This document shows positions 16,450 to 24,725 of a DNA stretch of 37,912 nt, in pieces. Position 1 is the stretch's first letter, and the number at the start of each line of letters is the position of its first letter. This stretch comes from a virus. Location of the stretch: the IMG/VR virus record IMGVR_UViG_3300009182_000150, positions 1-37,912 of that record; one strand, given 5' to 3'. The translations under genes and the position numbers were made by a program. The notes beneath the pieces were generated by a model. The model did no database searches. It saw only the letters and a list, made by a program, of their open reading frames with translations, and was not told the origin of the DNA.

Positions 16450-17504
16450 GTTTCTTTCCTTATATTAATAATCTTATTTGATATAATATTTATACCTGCC
16501 AGAGATTTCATTAAACTTTTTGGTGCACCACATACGTCATCTTGCCATGATAATTGGTGACAATCTCCACCACAATACTCAAAAACTTCGCAGGAATAAC
16601 ACCGGGTGTCCCCGCTTCTTTCACAGGCAATATTTTCTATGCGAGCAGGATTTGTTAAAAGCTGTTCTATACTATCAGTTATTTTTCCAAAATAGTTTTC
16701 TGGGGCGCTATTTGGGCAACCTGCGATTGTCCCATCTGCATTAATTGTAAATAATTTTTCCTCACAATTTCTACAAAAAGTGCCAGATTTATTAAATCCG
16801 CTCTCAAACTTAATATATACATCTTCTAAAAAATCATTAGAAAACCATTTTCTTGCATCATACTGAACAGTTTGTTCATGCATTTTTAAAAACCATGCAT
16901 CCTGTTCCAAATTAGAAGGAAATATTTCCGGATGCAAATTTGCATTACCATTACCCGTCAATCTTTCAAATGATACTTCTTGTACTCCGAGTATTTTTAT
17001 CCAGCTAAGTAAATGAATTGGGTCTATATTAATAGTATCTTTAGTTACACTAATAAAAAGCTTTACAGTTACGCTTTCATTGAGTAAAGTTTTTACATTT
17101 TTTAACCAAAGATCAGATTGTTTAGTATTTGCAAATCTTATTTTTGGATCCCAACTTGTACCTACTCTATTTCCGAGTTGATTTTTTACAAAATTTATAA
17201 TTTCAGAATCAAGTTTGTACGTCAAGTTTGTTGTTGCACACCAGGACATATTATTCCAAAGACCATTACAAGAATTATAAACCTTTTTCATTTCAGAAAC
17301 AGGGACAAGAAAAGGTTCTCCGCCATGAAATTCAAAGTGTACGTTATCTAAATTTGGGGCGTAGGATTTTAGTCTGGTTATCCAATCTATAACTAAATCA
17401 GTATTCCAATAAACTTTGGCACCGTTAATACCATTAGTAAAACAATGTTTACAATTTAGGTTACAGGTTTCTGTTGTTTTTAAATAAACTAAAGCATTTT
17501 TCAT
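16437..17504 (-). CDS. Radical SAM-SPASM maturase-like protein
   Basis: 355 aa with complete anaerobic-sulfatase-maturase/RiPP-maturase layout. CNLNCKHC (C14, C18, C21), HGGEP (60-64), then the auxiliary-cluster cysteines C244, C247, C263, C294 and the classical C302-x2-C305-x5-C311-x3-C315, with C325. SPASM proteins of this kind install thioether or C-C links or oxidise side chains in peptides. The 3' end overlaps the CHxx-tailed structural gene by 13 bases, and the late promoter of that gene lies within its last codons. Upstream neighbours are a cupin and a collagen-like fibre. The best substrate candidate is the CHxx protein; this pairing is inferred from context. Confidence 0.92.
   Translation of the reverse strand: MKNALVYLKTTETCNLNCKHCFTNGINGAKVYWNTDLVIDWITRLKSYAPNLDNVHFEFHGGEPFLVPVSEMKKVYNSCNGLWNNMSWCATTNLTYKLDSEIINFVKNQLGNRVGTSWDPKIRFANTKQSDLWLKNVKTLLNESVTVKLFISVTKDTINIDPIHLLSWIKILGVQEVSFERLTGNGNANLHPEIFPSNLEQDAWFLKMHEQTVQYDARKWFSNDFLEDVYIKFESGFNKSGTFCRNCEEKLFTINADGTIAGCPNSAPENYFGKITDSIEQLLTNPARIENIACERSGDTRCYSCEVFEYCGGDCHQLSWQDDVCGAPKSLMKSLAGINIISNKIINIRKETWRY
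16487..16494 (-). promoter_or_regulatory. T4-type late promoter TATAAATA
   Basis: TATAAATA on the minus strand within the extended match GGTATAAATATTATAT, 38 bases before the ATG of the CHxx-tailed protein. The identical 16-base extension recurs at the late promoter at 31477-31494, which makes chance less likely. It lies inside the end of the radical-SAM gene, giving the structural gene its own late start. Confidence 0.7.
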
Positions 17505-17516
17505 TAAACAATTATA

Positions 17517-17987
17517 TTATATTTTAGGTAATTTGTCTATTAAAAATTTTTCCAAACCAAAACTTAGAATTAAAGATTCCTCATCATTAATTGCCTGATG
17601 TTTTGTATTTGCGGGTATGAATATTGTTTTGCCCTTATTAAGTATAATACTTTTACCACCAAGTATTAAATTTAGAGAACCATGTATGACCTCAACAAAT
17701 ACATCGTCGGGGTCGGTATGCTCTGGGAAACTTTTTGAATTTTTGAATGACCGAAAGGCATGGCAGGTCACTGGCCCATTGTGAGAAAATGATTTACAGT
17801 AATTAAAAATGTTTTCATTATATTTTTCCAAACCTTCAAGTTTTATACAATGATTATATACAGAATGTAAATGTCCTATATCATTAATAGTATTTTCTCT
17901 GCCTTCTGTATCTATATAATACAATAAATGCTGTTGGTATATTAAATTATTTTCTATTATTTTTTCAAATTCTTGCAATGTTATCAT
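17517..17987 (-). CDS. Cupin / JmjC-like metal-binding protein
   Basis: 156 aa. The second half has a cupin barrel signature: EHTDPDDVFVEVIHG (H90, D92, E99), a Gly turn LGGKSI, then GKTIFIPANTKHQ with H130. HxD plus distal His is also the JmjC/2OG oxygenase metal triad, so it may be a hydroxylase rather than a sugar-binding cupin. The N-terminal 65 residues are helical. It sits 1 base after the collagen-like fibre gene and 12 bases before the SPASM maturase gene, so it may act on one of these products. Confidence 0.7.
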   Translation of the reverse strand: MITLQEFEKIIENNLIYQQHLLYYIDTEGRENTINDIGHLHSVYNHCIKLEGLEKYNENIFNYCKSFSHNGPVTCHAFRSFKNSKSFPEHTDPDDVFVEVIHGSLNLILGGKSIILNKGKTIFIPANTKHQAINDEESLILSFGLEKFLIDKLPKI

Positions 17988-17988
17988 A

Positions 17989-19659
17989 TTACATTAAGGC
18001 AATTTCAATTATGCCTTCCTCATGTGTAGTTTTATCTTCCAATGCAATAAACCTAATCGGCAAATTATTAATATCTGTTCTTACCGCAATGCCGGGATTT
18101 GTAGATACGGTTAATAAATCGCCCTTACTACAAGTTCCGATTATTCTAATTGGAACGCGTCCTTTAAGTGCAACTGCTTGAGAATTTTCTAATTCCGAAT
18201 TCATTAAGTATGCAGGTTTATCAGAAATAACACCTATTATTCTATTGGGATAATGCATAGTTGCAATAGTTACTTCTTTTTCTCCACCTATCATAACTAT
18301 GGTACCAACCGGATATTCTATATCGGTTAAATATTTTTCTGCCAAGTCAGCATAGTTTGCAGAAGTTGCTGTTCCTGAGAAGGTTGTGGCATATAAAGTA
18401 TTAATTGCAGGATTAAAGTAAAAATTTCCAAATCCGCTCACGCATGGAGTTTGTACACCAAATCCAGAAACAAAAACGGGATAGAAGTTTTGGTTGGCGC
18501 CAAGGCCAGTTACAGAAATTGTGGTGCTAGATATCGATAATCCTGTTGCGCCAATCGGACCTGTTGCGCCAGTTAATCCCGTTGCGCCAGGTAGGCCCGG
18601 TGAACCAATTGATCCTGTTGCGCCTGTTGAGCCTTTAGGACCCGTCGCTCCTGGGATAATGCTGGTTGCGCCAGTTGCGCCAATTCCTGTAGCACCTGTT
18701 GCGCCAATCGGACCTGTTGCGCCAGTTAATCCCGTTGCGCCAGGTAGGCCAGTTGCACCCGTTGCACCCAATCCTGTTGCGCCCGTTGCACCCAATCCTG
18801 TTGCGCCTGTTGAGCCGTTCGCGCCGGTTGCACCGGTTGAACCTGTTGAGCCTTTCGCGCCGGTTGCCCCGGTGAATCCTGTAGCGCCAATCGGACCTGT
18901 TGCTCCTGTTCCGGTTGCGCCCGATGCACCCACTCCTGTTGCGCCAGTTAGACCCGTTGCGCCGGTTAAACCCGTTGCACCAGTTGGTCCTGTGCTCCCT
19001 GTTGAGCCAGTTGATCCCGTTGGTCCGGTTGTGCCGGTCGCACCCACAATGGCATTTCCCTGAGCACCAGTTGCACCCACGGGCCCTGTTGCGCCGGTTG
19101 GTCCTATAGATCCTGTAGCACCGCGAAGACCTGTTGCGCCAGTGGGGCCTGTAACAATTACATTAGAACCCATAGGCCCAACTGGCCCAGTAGCACCAAT
19201 AGGACCAGCTGGACCTTGCCCACCACCTAAAACGGGTAATATTGAAACAATATCGCCGGCTACTGTTGCAGTTGAAAGTATAACAGAATTAGATGTTACC
19301 GTATAGTCCGCTGCTTCTAAAGGACCACCTGGCGAAATTAAAACACCATTGACCCAGACTAAAACAGGATCAGTATTTGAATTAAATGTTAAATAAGTGC
19401 CCGCTAAACTATTTGTTGTGTTATCAAATGTTGTTGTTGCATTTGCTGTTACATAATCATATCTAACTAAGGTTGAAGTATTTGCATCCAGCGGTGACCA
19501 ATATCTTGTACCATTTGGATCGCCCCGTAAATAATATCCAAGCGCACCCGGTAAACCTAAATTTGGTTCTGCCTGAGATAGCTGTAAGAAATTATATCTA
19601 TCTAAAGATATATTGCCAGTTGCTGTGCGTACTTTGCCGCTTAAATTTTGTAGTGCCAT
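17989..19659 (-). CDS. Collagen-like tail fibre protein
   Basis: 556 aa in three parts. Residues 1-147 form a beta-rich N-terminal domain (virion attachment is likely). Residues 149-373 are Gly-X-Y repeats ([10 protein letters not shown] style) with short interruptions at about 165-169 and 331-336. Residues 374-556 form a C-terminal domain with [25 protein letters not shown] and a KGDLL strand, a module I have seen at the ends of T4-like cyanophage fibres. X positions hold Ala, Pro, Ser and Leu; Y positions are mostly Thr, with only a handful of Y-position Pro (GLPG, GSPG). Y-Thr is a known O-glycosylation site in bacterial collagens. It is followed directly by a cupin and a radical-SAM gene. 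Confidence 0.9.
   Translation of the reverse strand: MALQNLSGKVRTATGNISLDRYNFLQLSQAEPNLGLPGALGYYLRGDPNGTRYWSPLDANTSTLVRYDYVTANATTTFDNTTNSLAGTYLTFNSNTDPVLVWVNGVLISPGGPLEAADYTVTSNSVILSTATVAGDIVSILPVLGGGQGPAGPIGATGPVGPMGSNVIVTGPTGATGLRGATGSIGPTGATGPVGATGAQGNAIVGATGTTGPTGSTGSTGSTGPTGATGLTGATGLTGATGVGASGATGTGATGPIGATGFTGATGAKGSTGSTGATGANGSTGATGLGATGATGLGATGATGLPGATGLTGATGPIGATGATGIGATGATSIIPGATGPKGSTGATGSIGSPGLPGATGLTGATGPIGATGLSISSTTISVTGLGANQNFYPVFVSGFGVQTPCVSGFGNFYFNPAINTLYATTFSGTATSANYADLAEKYLTDIEYPVGTIVMIGGEKEVTIATMHYPNRIIGVISDKPAYLMNSELENSQAVALKGRVPIRIIGTCSKGDLLTVSTNPGIAVRTDINNLPIRFIALEDKTTHEEGIIEIALM
18542..18750 (-). repeat. 56-bp exact direct repeats in the collagen region
   Basis: 18542-18597 and 18695-18750 are identical over 56 bases (offset 153 bases, 51 codons). 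They encode the same [18 protein letters not shown] stretch (about residues 305-322 and 356-373). Whole-codon spacing means loss or gain of the segment keeps the frame and changes fibre length. Confidence 0.85.
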
Positions 19660-19660
19660 T

Positions 19661-20023
19661 TTACTGTAACGATGTCTCTAATAAACTTACAAGAATTTTT
19701 AAATGTGCGTTTGCGCCCGCTTTGGCAATAATAGATTGGGTTTCCTCTAATACAATTTTACCTACTATAACTGATGCTGCATCATTTTTATTAACCTCAA
19801 AACGTTTTACCAATTCTGTATCTGTAACTACTCTAAAACCATTTGTTAACACATTTGATCTATGAAATAATGTTACGTTAGCCGCTTGTTCAGCAATATT
19901 ACTTACTTGGGCAGTCAATATAATTGTTGCAGTTTCTGAAGGTGTAGTATACAATATAGTATCATACGTATATAGGTTTGACGCAATCGTTTTAAATGTA
20001 TTTAAGGGAACTAGGGTAGCCAT
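19661..20023 (-). CDS. Small virion-associated protein
   Basis: 120 aa, starting [20 protein letters not shown]. Beta-rich first half ([20 protein letters not shown]) and a helical second half. It resembles short structural proteins placed between fibre genes in T4-like cyanophages; no function known. Clear ribosome site AAAGGAT four bases before the ATG. It lies 9 bases after the 968-aa gene and 1 base before the collagen-like gene. Confidence 0.7.
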   Translation of the reverse strand: MATLVPLNTFKTIASNLYTYDTILYTTPSETATIILTAQVSNIAEQAANVTLFHRSNVLTNGFRVVTDTELVKRFEVNKNDAASVIVGKIVLEETQSIIAKAGANAHLKILVSLLETSLQ

Positions 20024-20032
20024 TTTTATCCT

Positions 20033-22939
20033 TTATTGTAATGCCAATATATATGGTGTCATAACTGCAAACAAACTCTTGTTAAATGTTCTACCATTAA
20101 TAGTACCTGTTGCTCTATCTATTAGTAATTCATCACCAATTCTAAAATTACCTTTATGGTCTGTACTGGTATAATAAACAGAGCCACCATTTACGGAAAC
20201 AACTTCGTATTCTTGTATTGGTTTTCCGCCATTAAATGGTAAAGCGGCTGTTAAAGAATTGCCTGCACCAACATATTCAAATGTGTGTGTACTTGTTTGT
20301 AAATAACTTGCTCTATGGAAATTGCCAGTACTGTTTGCAAGTGGTCTGTCAACAGCTAATATCTTTTCATCAAAAGTAATTATGCAACTATTTGCAATTA
20401 GATTAGTAGTTTCACCTACCGTATAGAAGTTACGAGTACCATTACTTATATCTGTCCAATTTAAATTAACATAAGCAATAACTTCTGCTCTAATAAAATC
20501 TCTATTTGCGAAAATTATTTTTGTAGCAAGATCAACATTGGAATTAGTATTTGCAGTCAACCCTATTGGCAGAATAGTGGTTTCTAATCCTTGCGGACCG
20601 TTTAAAATAATATCTGTAATATCATCTATTCTTGCACGAACTGTTGAAACTTCTGCAGCTGTTACGTTACCTGTGAAGTTTGTGTTTTGCACATATGCTG
20701 TTTGATAAGTATTTGCTATTGTTTGTTTGTATAAAACTTCATCTATAAATGTTTTAATAAATGCAAATGCGCCAGCTGTCTGTGGTTTTTGGTTTTCAAT
20801 CTGACTTAATTCGGAACTATATGCATAATTTAAAATTGCTTTAGTTACAGTTTGTCTATTAGTTTCGTACCCTAAATTACTAGACTTAATATCAAATGTA
20901 ATTGAATCTATAATTTGACCAACGTCCACAAATATAGATTTACCCGGCAAATATGTTGCATATGGATACAAATTACCAAAATACGCTGCAACCTCGGATT
21001 GCATGAAATTCTTGTTTTGCTGCAATAGATTCGCAGCATTTGTCCATGATGCCAATTGCGTATTACCATATCTATTTGGAATTATTTTATCGGTAACTGC
21101 AAATATCCCATCAATAAATATGCTATTGTACGTACCAAATAGATTAGAAATTGCTCGAGCAGCTGTAGCATCGCCGGGTGCGCCACTAATAATTACCTGA
21201 TTGTTTGCTGTTTGATATGGAACTAAAGCACTATTATCCCAAGAAGTACTATTAACAACAACATTCGTTGCTAAGTTCTTTAGATACGTCATTGCATTTT
21301 GTACTTCAACAGTTTGATCTATTAAATTATTTACACCTTGTGACCAATATTGTAGACCAGAAAATCTAGATTGAGTATTACCACCATATGCCAAATCCAA
21401 AGCAAAAGAATCAACAATTAAACCGGTATCTCTAAAACACTTATCTTGATTATAATTTGCTATTAATATTTTATCATTTAATTTTGGTAAAGTATTACCT
21501 AGATATCTTACAGTTCTACTTGTTAACTGTTCTAGAATTATACCGCCGTATACTCTAGTACCAACCCCGTCAGCATATAAACCATATGTACCAAACGATG
21601 AATTTGAATTTGTTATAGAGGCAAACCCGCCGGATTCCGCAAGTACAGCATATTGACAACAAATAGTAAATAATGAAACTAATTGCATATAGCCTTGATT
21701 CAATAAGTGTATACCAATACCACCTTCATTGAATTGTGTAAACGCATCCAATACCATTGACTTTAAACCACCCACATATGCACCATTTACTCTAACGCCT
21801 GTGCCTGTAGTTGTAATTGATGAACAGTTCTGTATGTATGGACTAGTTGTAATATTGCCTGCTGAGCCATCTGGATTATAAGAAAATACTGCAGGACCAG
21901 CTTTAACGTTATTTGGATTAGCTGCTTCGTGACCTCTAAATGTAAATCCATTTACATATGCGCCTGTGTTCATATAGAACATATCAGATGTTATATTCTG
22001 AGGAAATATATCGCAAGTTCTTAAATCATTCCCTATTAGAGATACTCTTTTGGGAATAGTGACTGGGTTATTATATAGAGTATACTTACCTGGCATTACA
22101 TGGACTGACCATTTTTCAAAAGTCCTGGATAATGCAGTATGAATATTGGCAACAGCATTTGCCATTGATCTACCATCTAAAGCATCATTGCCACTTGTGG
22201 AAACATAAATTATGTTTGCATTTTTTCTATTTAATTCTTTTACGATAGGTGAATTTGTTACTCTAGTATTAGTAAAGTATAAATTTGTGTTACCCTCGCG
22301 CAAATTATCTGTAGTTACATTAGCCAGATTAACATTGGATAATAGTTTAGTAATATCTCCAACAATTATAGTACCATTTGCCTGATTATAAACAATCGTT
22401 TCGTCGCCAGCACTAATTGCTTGTCTAACTCGTTGAAAAGATACGTTAGCAGCTGCTAATGTTATACTAGTTTCTACGCCGGGAGACGTTCCAAGAATTA
22501 ACCAACCATTTGAATAAGTGTTGCTACTGTACAGTAGCATTACACTATCGCCAGCACTCTTCAGTGATATCCAGGCATTAGGATATACATTTGAATTATC
22601 TGTAGATAGATAGACAGAACCACCTGCTACATTTGCAAGTGTAAGTATTTTTACCAAACCATCCGTAGGGCTATTTGGTAAAATCGGTGTTACCGCATAA
22701 GGCCCTACATCAAATTCAGTTCTAGATTTAGTTAAACTAATAGTCTTATTAGTATCGGTGGCCTTAATTAATTGAACACCCTCTAACGTAAGGCCACCTT
22801 TTAAAATAGCATCAACTATGTTTTTGAAGAAAATATTTGAACCTAACTTTTTGCTTATGCCCCCTTGAACTGCGTAAAAAAACGTGTCATCAGTTATATT
22901 GAGAGAGGAGGCTAAGTCGGATAACTTTAAATCTGCCAT
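20033..22939 (-). CDS. Large virion structural protein with right-handed beta-helix region
   Basis: 968 aa. An N-terminal domain (MADLKLSDLASSLNITDDTF) is followed near 216-228 by the NLREGNTNLYFTNTRV motif shared with the fibre gene at 1-1239. About 240-520 looks like a pectate-lyase type beta-helix: ANIIYVSTSGNDALDGRSMA, VMPGKYTL and many short polar turns (NCSSITTTGTGVRV, GIGIHLL). The C-terminal third is helical with repeated NRDFIRAEVIAYVN-type segments. It matches the big beta-helix structural proteins of T4-like marine phages, possibly baseplate- or fibre-located with glycan binding. No catalytic residues are claimed. Confidence 0.85.
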   Translation of the reverse strand: MADLKLSDLASSLNITDDTFFYAVQGGISKKLGSNIFFKNIVDAILKGGLTLEGVQLIKATDTNKTISLTKSRTEFDVGPYAVTPILPNSPTDGLVKILTLANVAGGSVYLSTDNSNVYPNAWISLKSAGDSVMLLYSSNTYSNGWLILGTSPGVETSITLAAANVSFQRVRQAISAGDETIVYNQANGTIIVGDITKLLSNVNLANVTTDNLREGNTNLYFTNTRVTNSPIVKELNRKNANIIYVSTSGNDALDGRSMANAVANIHTALSRTFEKWSVHVMPGKYTLYNNPVTIPKRVSLIGNDLRTCDIFPQNITSDMFYMNTGAYVNGFTFRGHEAANPNNVKAGPAVFSYNPDGSAGNITTSPYIQNCSSITTTGTGVRVNGAYVGGLKSMVLDAFTQFNEGGIGIHLLNQGYMQLVSLFTICCQYAVLAESGGFASITNSNSSFGTYGLYADGVGTRVYGGIILEQLTSRTVRYLGNTLPKLNDKILIANYNQDKCFRDTGLIVDSFALDLAYGGNTQSRFSGLQYWSQGVNNLIDQTVEVQNAMTYLKNLATNVVVNSTSWDNSALVPYQTANNQVIISGAPGDATAARAISNLFGTYNSIFIDGIFAVTDKIIPNRYGNTQLASWTNAANLLQQNKNFMQSEVAAYFGNLYPYATYLPGKSIFVDVGQIIDSITFDIKSSNLGYETNRQTVTKAILNYAYSSELSQIENQKPQTAGAFAFIKTFIDEVLYKQTIANTYQTAYVQNTNFTGNVTAAEVSTVRARIDDITDIILNGPQGLETTILPIGLTANTNSNVDLATKIIFANRDFIRAEVIAYVNLNWTDISNGTRNFYTVGETTNLIANSCIITFDEKILAVDRPLANSTGNFHRASYLQTSTHTFEYVGAGNSLTAALPFNGGKPIQEYEVVSVNGGSVYYTSTDHKGNFRIGDELLIDRATGTINGRTFNKSLFAVMTPYILALQ

Positions 22940-22968
22940 TCTATATTTTCTTTAAATTAATCTATTGA

Positions 22969-23598
22969 TTAAGAGTTAGGAAGGATTCTATCTGCCGATG
23001 TGCCCATATCAAACGCATCAGTTTGATTCAATACACCTGTTGCATTAGCATTAAAGTTCTTTGACATTGCTACCAAGGGCTCTACTCTGTGACGAACGGA
23101 ACCTTGACTTGTTGTCCATGTCTTATAGTGTACCCAACCTACAGAATTAAAACCATTTGCTTTATTGCCTGCGATATTAGCTTCATTTCTATCTATACCG
23201 TAAACATTACGAGCAGTGATAGTATTTTGTGATCTACCTGGAACTACTGTTGCATTGCCTTGTTTTGCGCCCAAACCAAATGTTCTAATCCATTTAGGTT
23301 GTTCTTGTATAGCAATATTAGCAACTGAGGTATTGCTACCAGAAAATACAGCGTCCAATGTTAAGGTATTGCTTGATATAATTGATGCAATAGTATATGT
23401 ATTTTGATTATACGCAAGATTTATTACATTGGCATTTATCAGTAATTTATTACCAACAATAAAACCGTTTGCCGCAGTAAAAGGACTTGTGCTATTACCA
23501 ACGTTTCCTGTATTCAACGCTGTAATTACGTTTGAGTCGTTAAAGGCCTGAACTAGCACACCTACTTCTCTTCTATCTTTATTTCCCCATTGTGACAT
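22969..23598 (-). CDS. Virion structural protein
   Basis: 209 aa, starting MSQWGNKDRREVGVLVQAFN behind AAAGGAGAATACA. The middle is a beta-rich domain (NKLLINANVINLAYNQ), and the end has NGFNSVGWVHYKTW and RHRVEPLVAMSKNF. This pattern is familiar from structural proteins of T4-like cyanophages whose place in the virion is not established. Its position directly upstream of the beta-helix protein supports a tail or head-surface role. Confidence 0.75.
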   Translation of the reverse strand: MSQWGNKDRREVGVLVQAFNDSNVITALNTGNVGNSTSPFTAANGFIVGNKLLINANVINLAYNQNTYTIASIISSNTLTLDAVFSGSNTSVANIAIQEQPKWIRTFGLGAKQGNATVVPGRSQNTITARNVYGIDRNEANIAGNKANGFNSVGWVHYKTWTTSQGSVRHRVEPLVAMSKNFNANATGVLNQTDAFDMGTSADRILPNS

Positions 23599-23654
23599 TG
23601 TATTCTCCTTTGAATGTCTTTGATCAAGCTATAGACCTTGAACTGTCTGTTAAA

Positions 23655-24701
23655 TTAAACTGTCTTAATTGTTCCTAAATGAACATACTGAATGGCCTTG
23701 CCATCTTTTTCTACAGTATACTCAACATAAGGCTCGCCAGAATCAACCATGTAATTTTCGCCTAAAACTTTTCCGCCAGACATACGAATATCTTCGAACT
23801 TGCTTTCAAAGATTTTCTTGGTCTGTGATTCGATAATTACGTCTGTGTAATTTTCGTTGAATGCTTCTGTAGCAATTGTAACGATTTCTTGTTGGACGTC
23901 TTCGCTTGTTTGTCCAACCATAGATTGTAATGCTCTTAGATAGTCTCCGTATGTGGGATTATCTGTTACTTCTAAAACGAAATCATTATAATTGATAACA
24001 GTCTGAGAAATACCTTCCTTCATTGCTTTCTTTTTTGGAGAATGAGGAACACCGGTATCCTTGGGCTGCTTAGGTGGATTCTTAGTATATTCAACACCGG
24101 TTTTAGTTTTCTTAGCAGAATGGCCTGTCAATTCGCCAGGTGCCTTTGGAATTTGACTTGGCATGGACATATCAAATGCAGTACCTTTAGATCTAGATTC
24201 TTTTACAGATGAAGCATCCGATTTAACTTTTTTCTTACCACCCATTTGGTCTTTACCTAAACGACCAGCAATTACATCGCCTCTTGTAACTTTATCATAT
24301 GGAGGATAGTTATTTGCTAAATTACCATCATTACCTTCTTCTACGGTGTCTGCTTCTTCAATAGTTTCGCCATCTTTAATAGCATGCTCGTGCATTTTAG
24401 CTTTTTTAATTTTCATTGCTTCGGTTTGAATTCTGCGATTGCCATCAGGAAATTTAACGTTGTACCAGGAAATGTTTCCATTTTCATCCGGTGCAGCGTG
24501 ATCTTCGGAGATGCATTCACCTTCCCCATATAAAGAATGTTCTACATGAGTAGCGCAATAGTGTGCACCATCTACTCTGCCTTCTTCTACAGAAGCTTCT
24601 TCATTCTCAACTAATTGTTGAGATTCTCCGCGTCTCACTTTATTAATAGCATCAAATAAGCTATTAGAGATTCTATGGTTTGTTGGATCTGGTAAATTCA
24701 T
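23655..24701 (-). CDS. Head-block protein of unknown function
   Basis: 348 aa, hydrophilic and charged. The N-terminal part contains two Cys/His pairs (HYCATHVEHSLYGEGECISEDH, about 47-68) and an NISWYNVKFPDG strand. A Lys/Pro-rich linker follows, and the last 120 residues contain NPTYGDYLRALQSMVG and a beta-rich end (EPYVEYTVEKDGKAIQYVHL). No family named. It is the first gene downstream of the putative internal-protein block; a possible AATAAATA late-promoter variant lies at 24727-24734, 26 bases upstream of its ATG. Confidence 0.65.
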   Translation of the reverse strand: MNLPDPTNHRISNSLFDAINKVRRGESQQLVENEEASVEEGRVDGAHYCATHVEHSLYGEGECISEDHAAPDENGNISWYNVKFPDGNRRIQTEAMKIKKAKMHEHAIKDGETIEEADTVEEGNDGNLANNYPPYDKVTRGDVIAGRLGKDQMGGKKKVKSDASSVKESRSKGTAFDMSMPSQIPKAPGELTGHSAKKTKTGVEYTKNPPKQPKDTGVPHSPKKKAMKEGISQTVINYNDFVLEVTDNPTYGDYLRALQSMVGQTSEDVQQEIVTIATEAFNENYTDVIIESQTKKIFESKFEDIRMSGGKVLGENYMVDSGEPYVEYTVEKDGKAIQYVHLGTIKTV

Positions 24702-24725
24702 AATGGTTTCCTTCTATTGTTCTTT

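Noticed and set aside
18494-19063. Plus-strand open frame encoding a PVAPVAP-type proline-rich protein
   Set aside because: It is the exact antisense of the collagen GXY repeats; the Gly-Ala-Thr codon pattern produces it automatically. The minus frame has folded flanking domains and a ribosome site.
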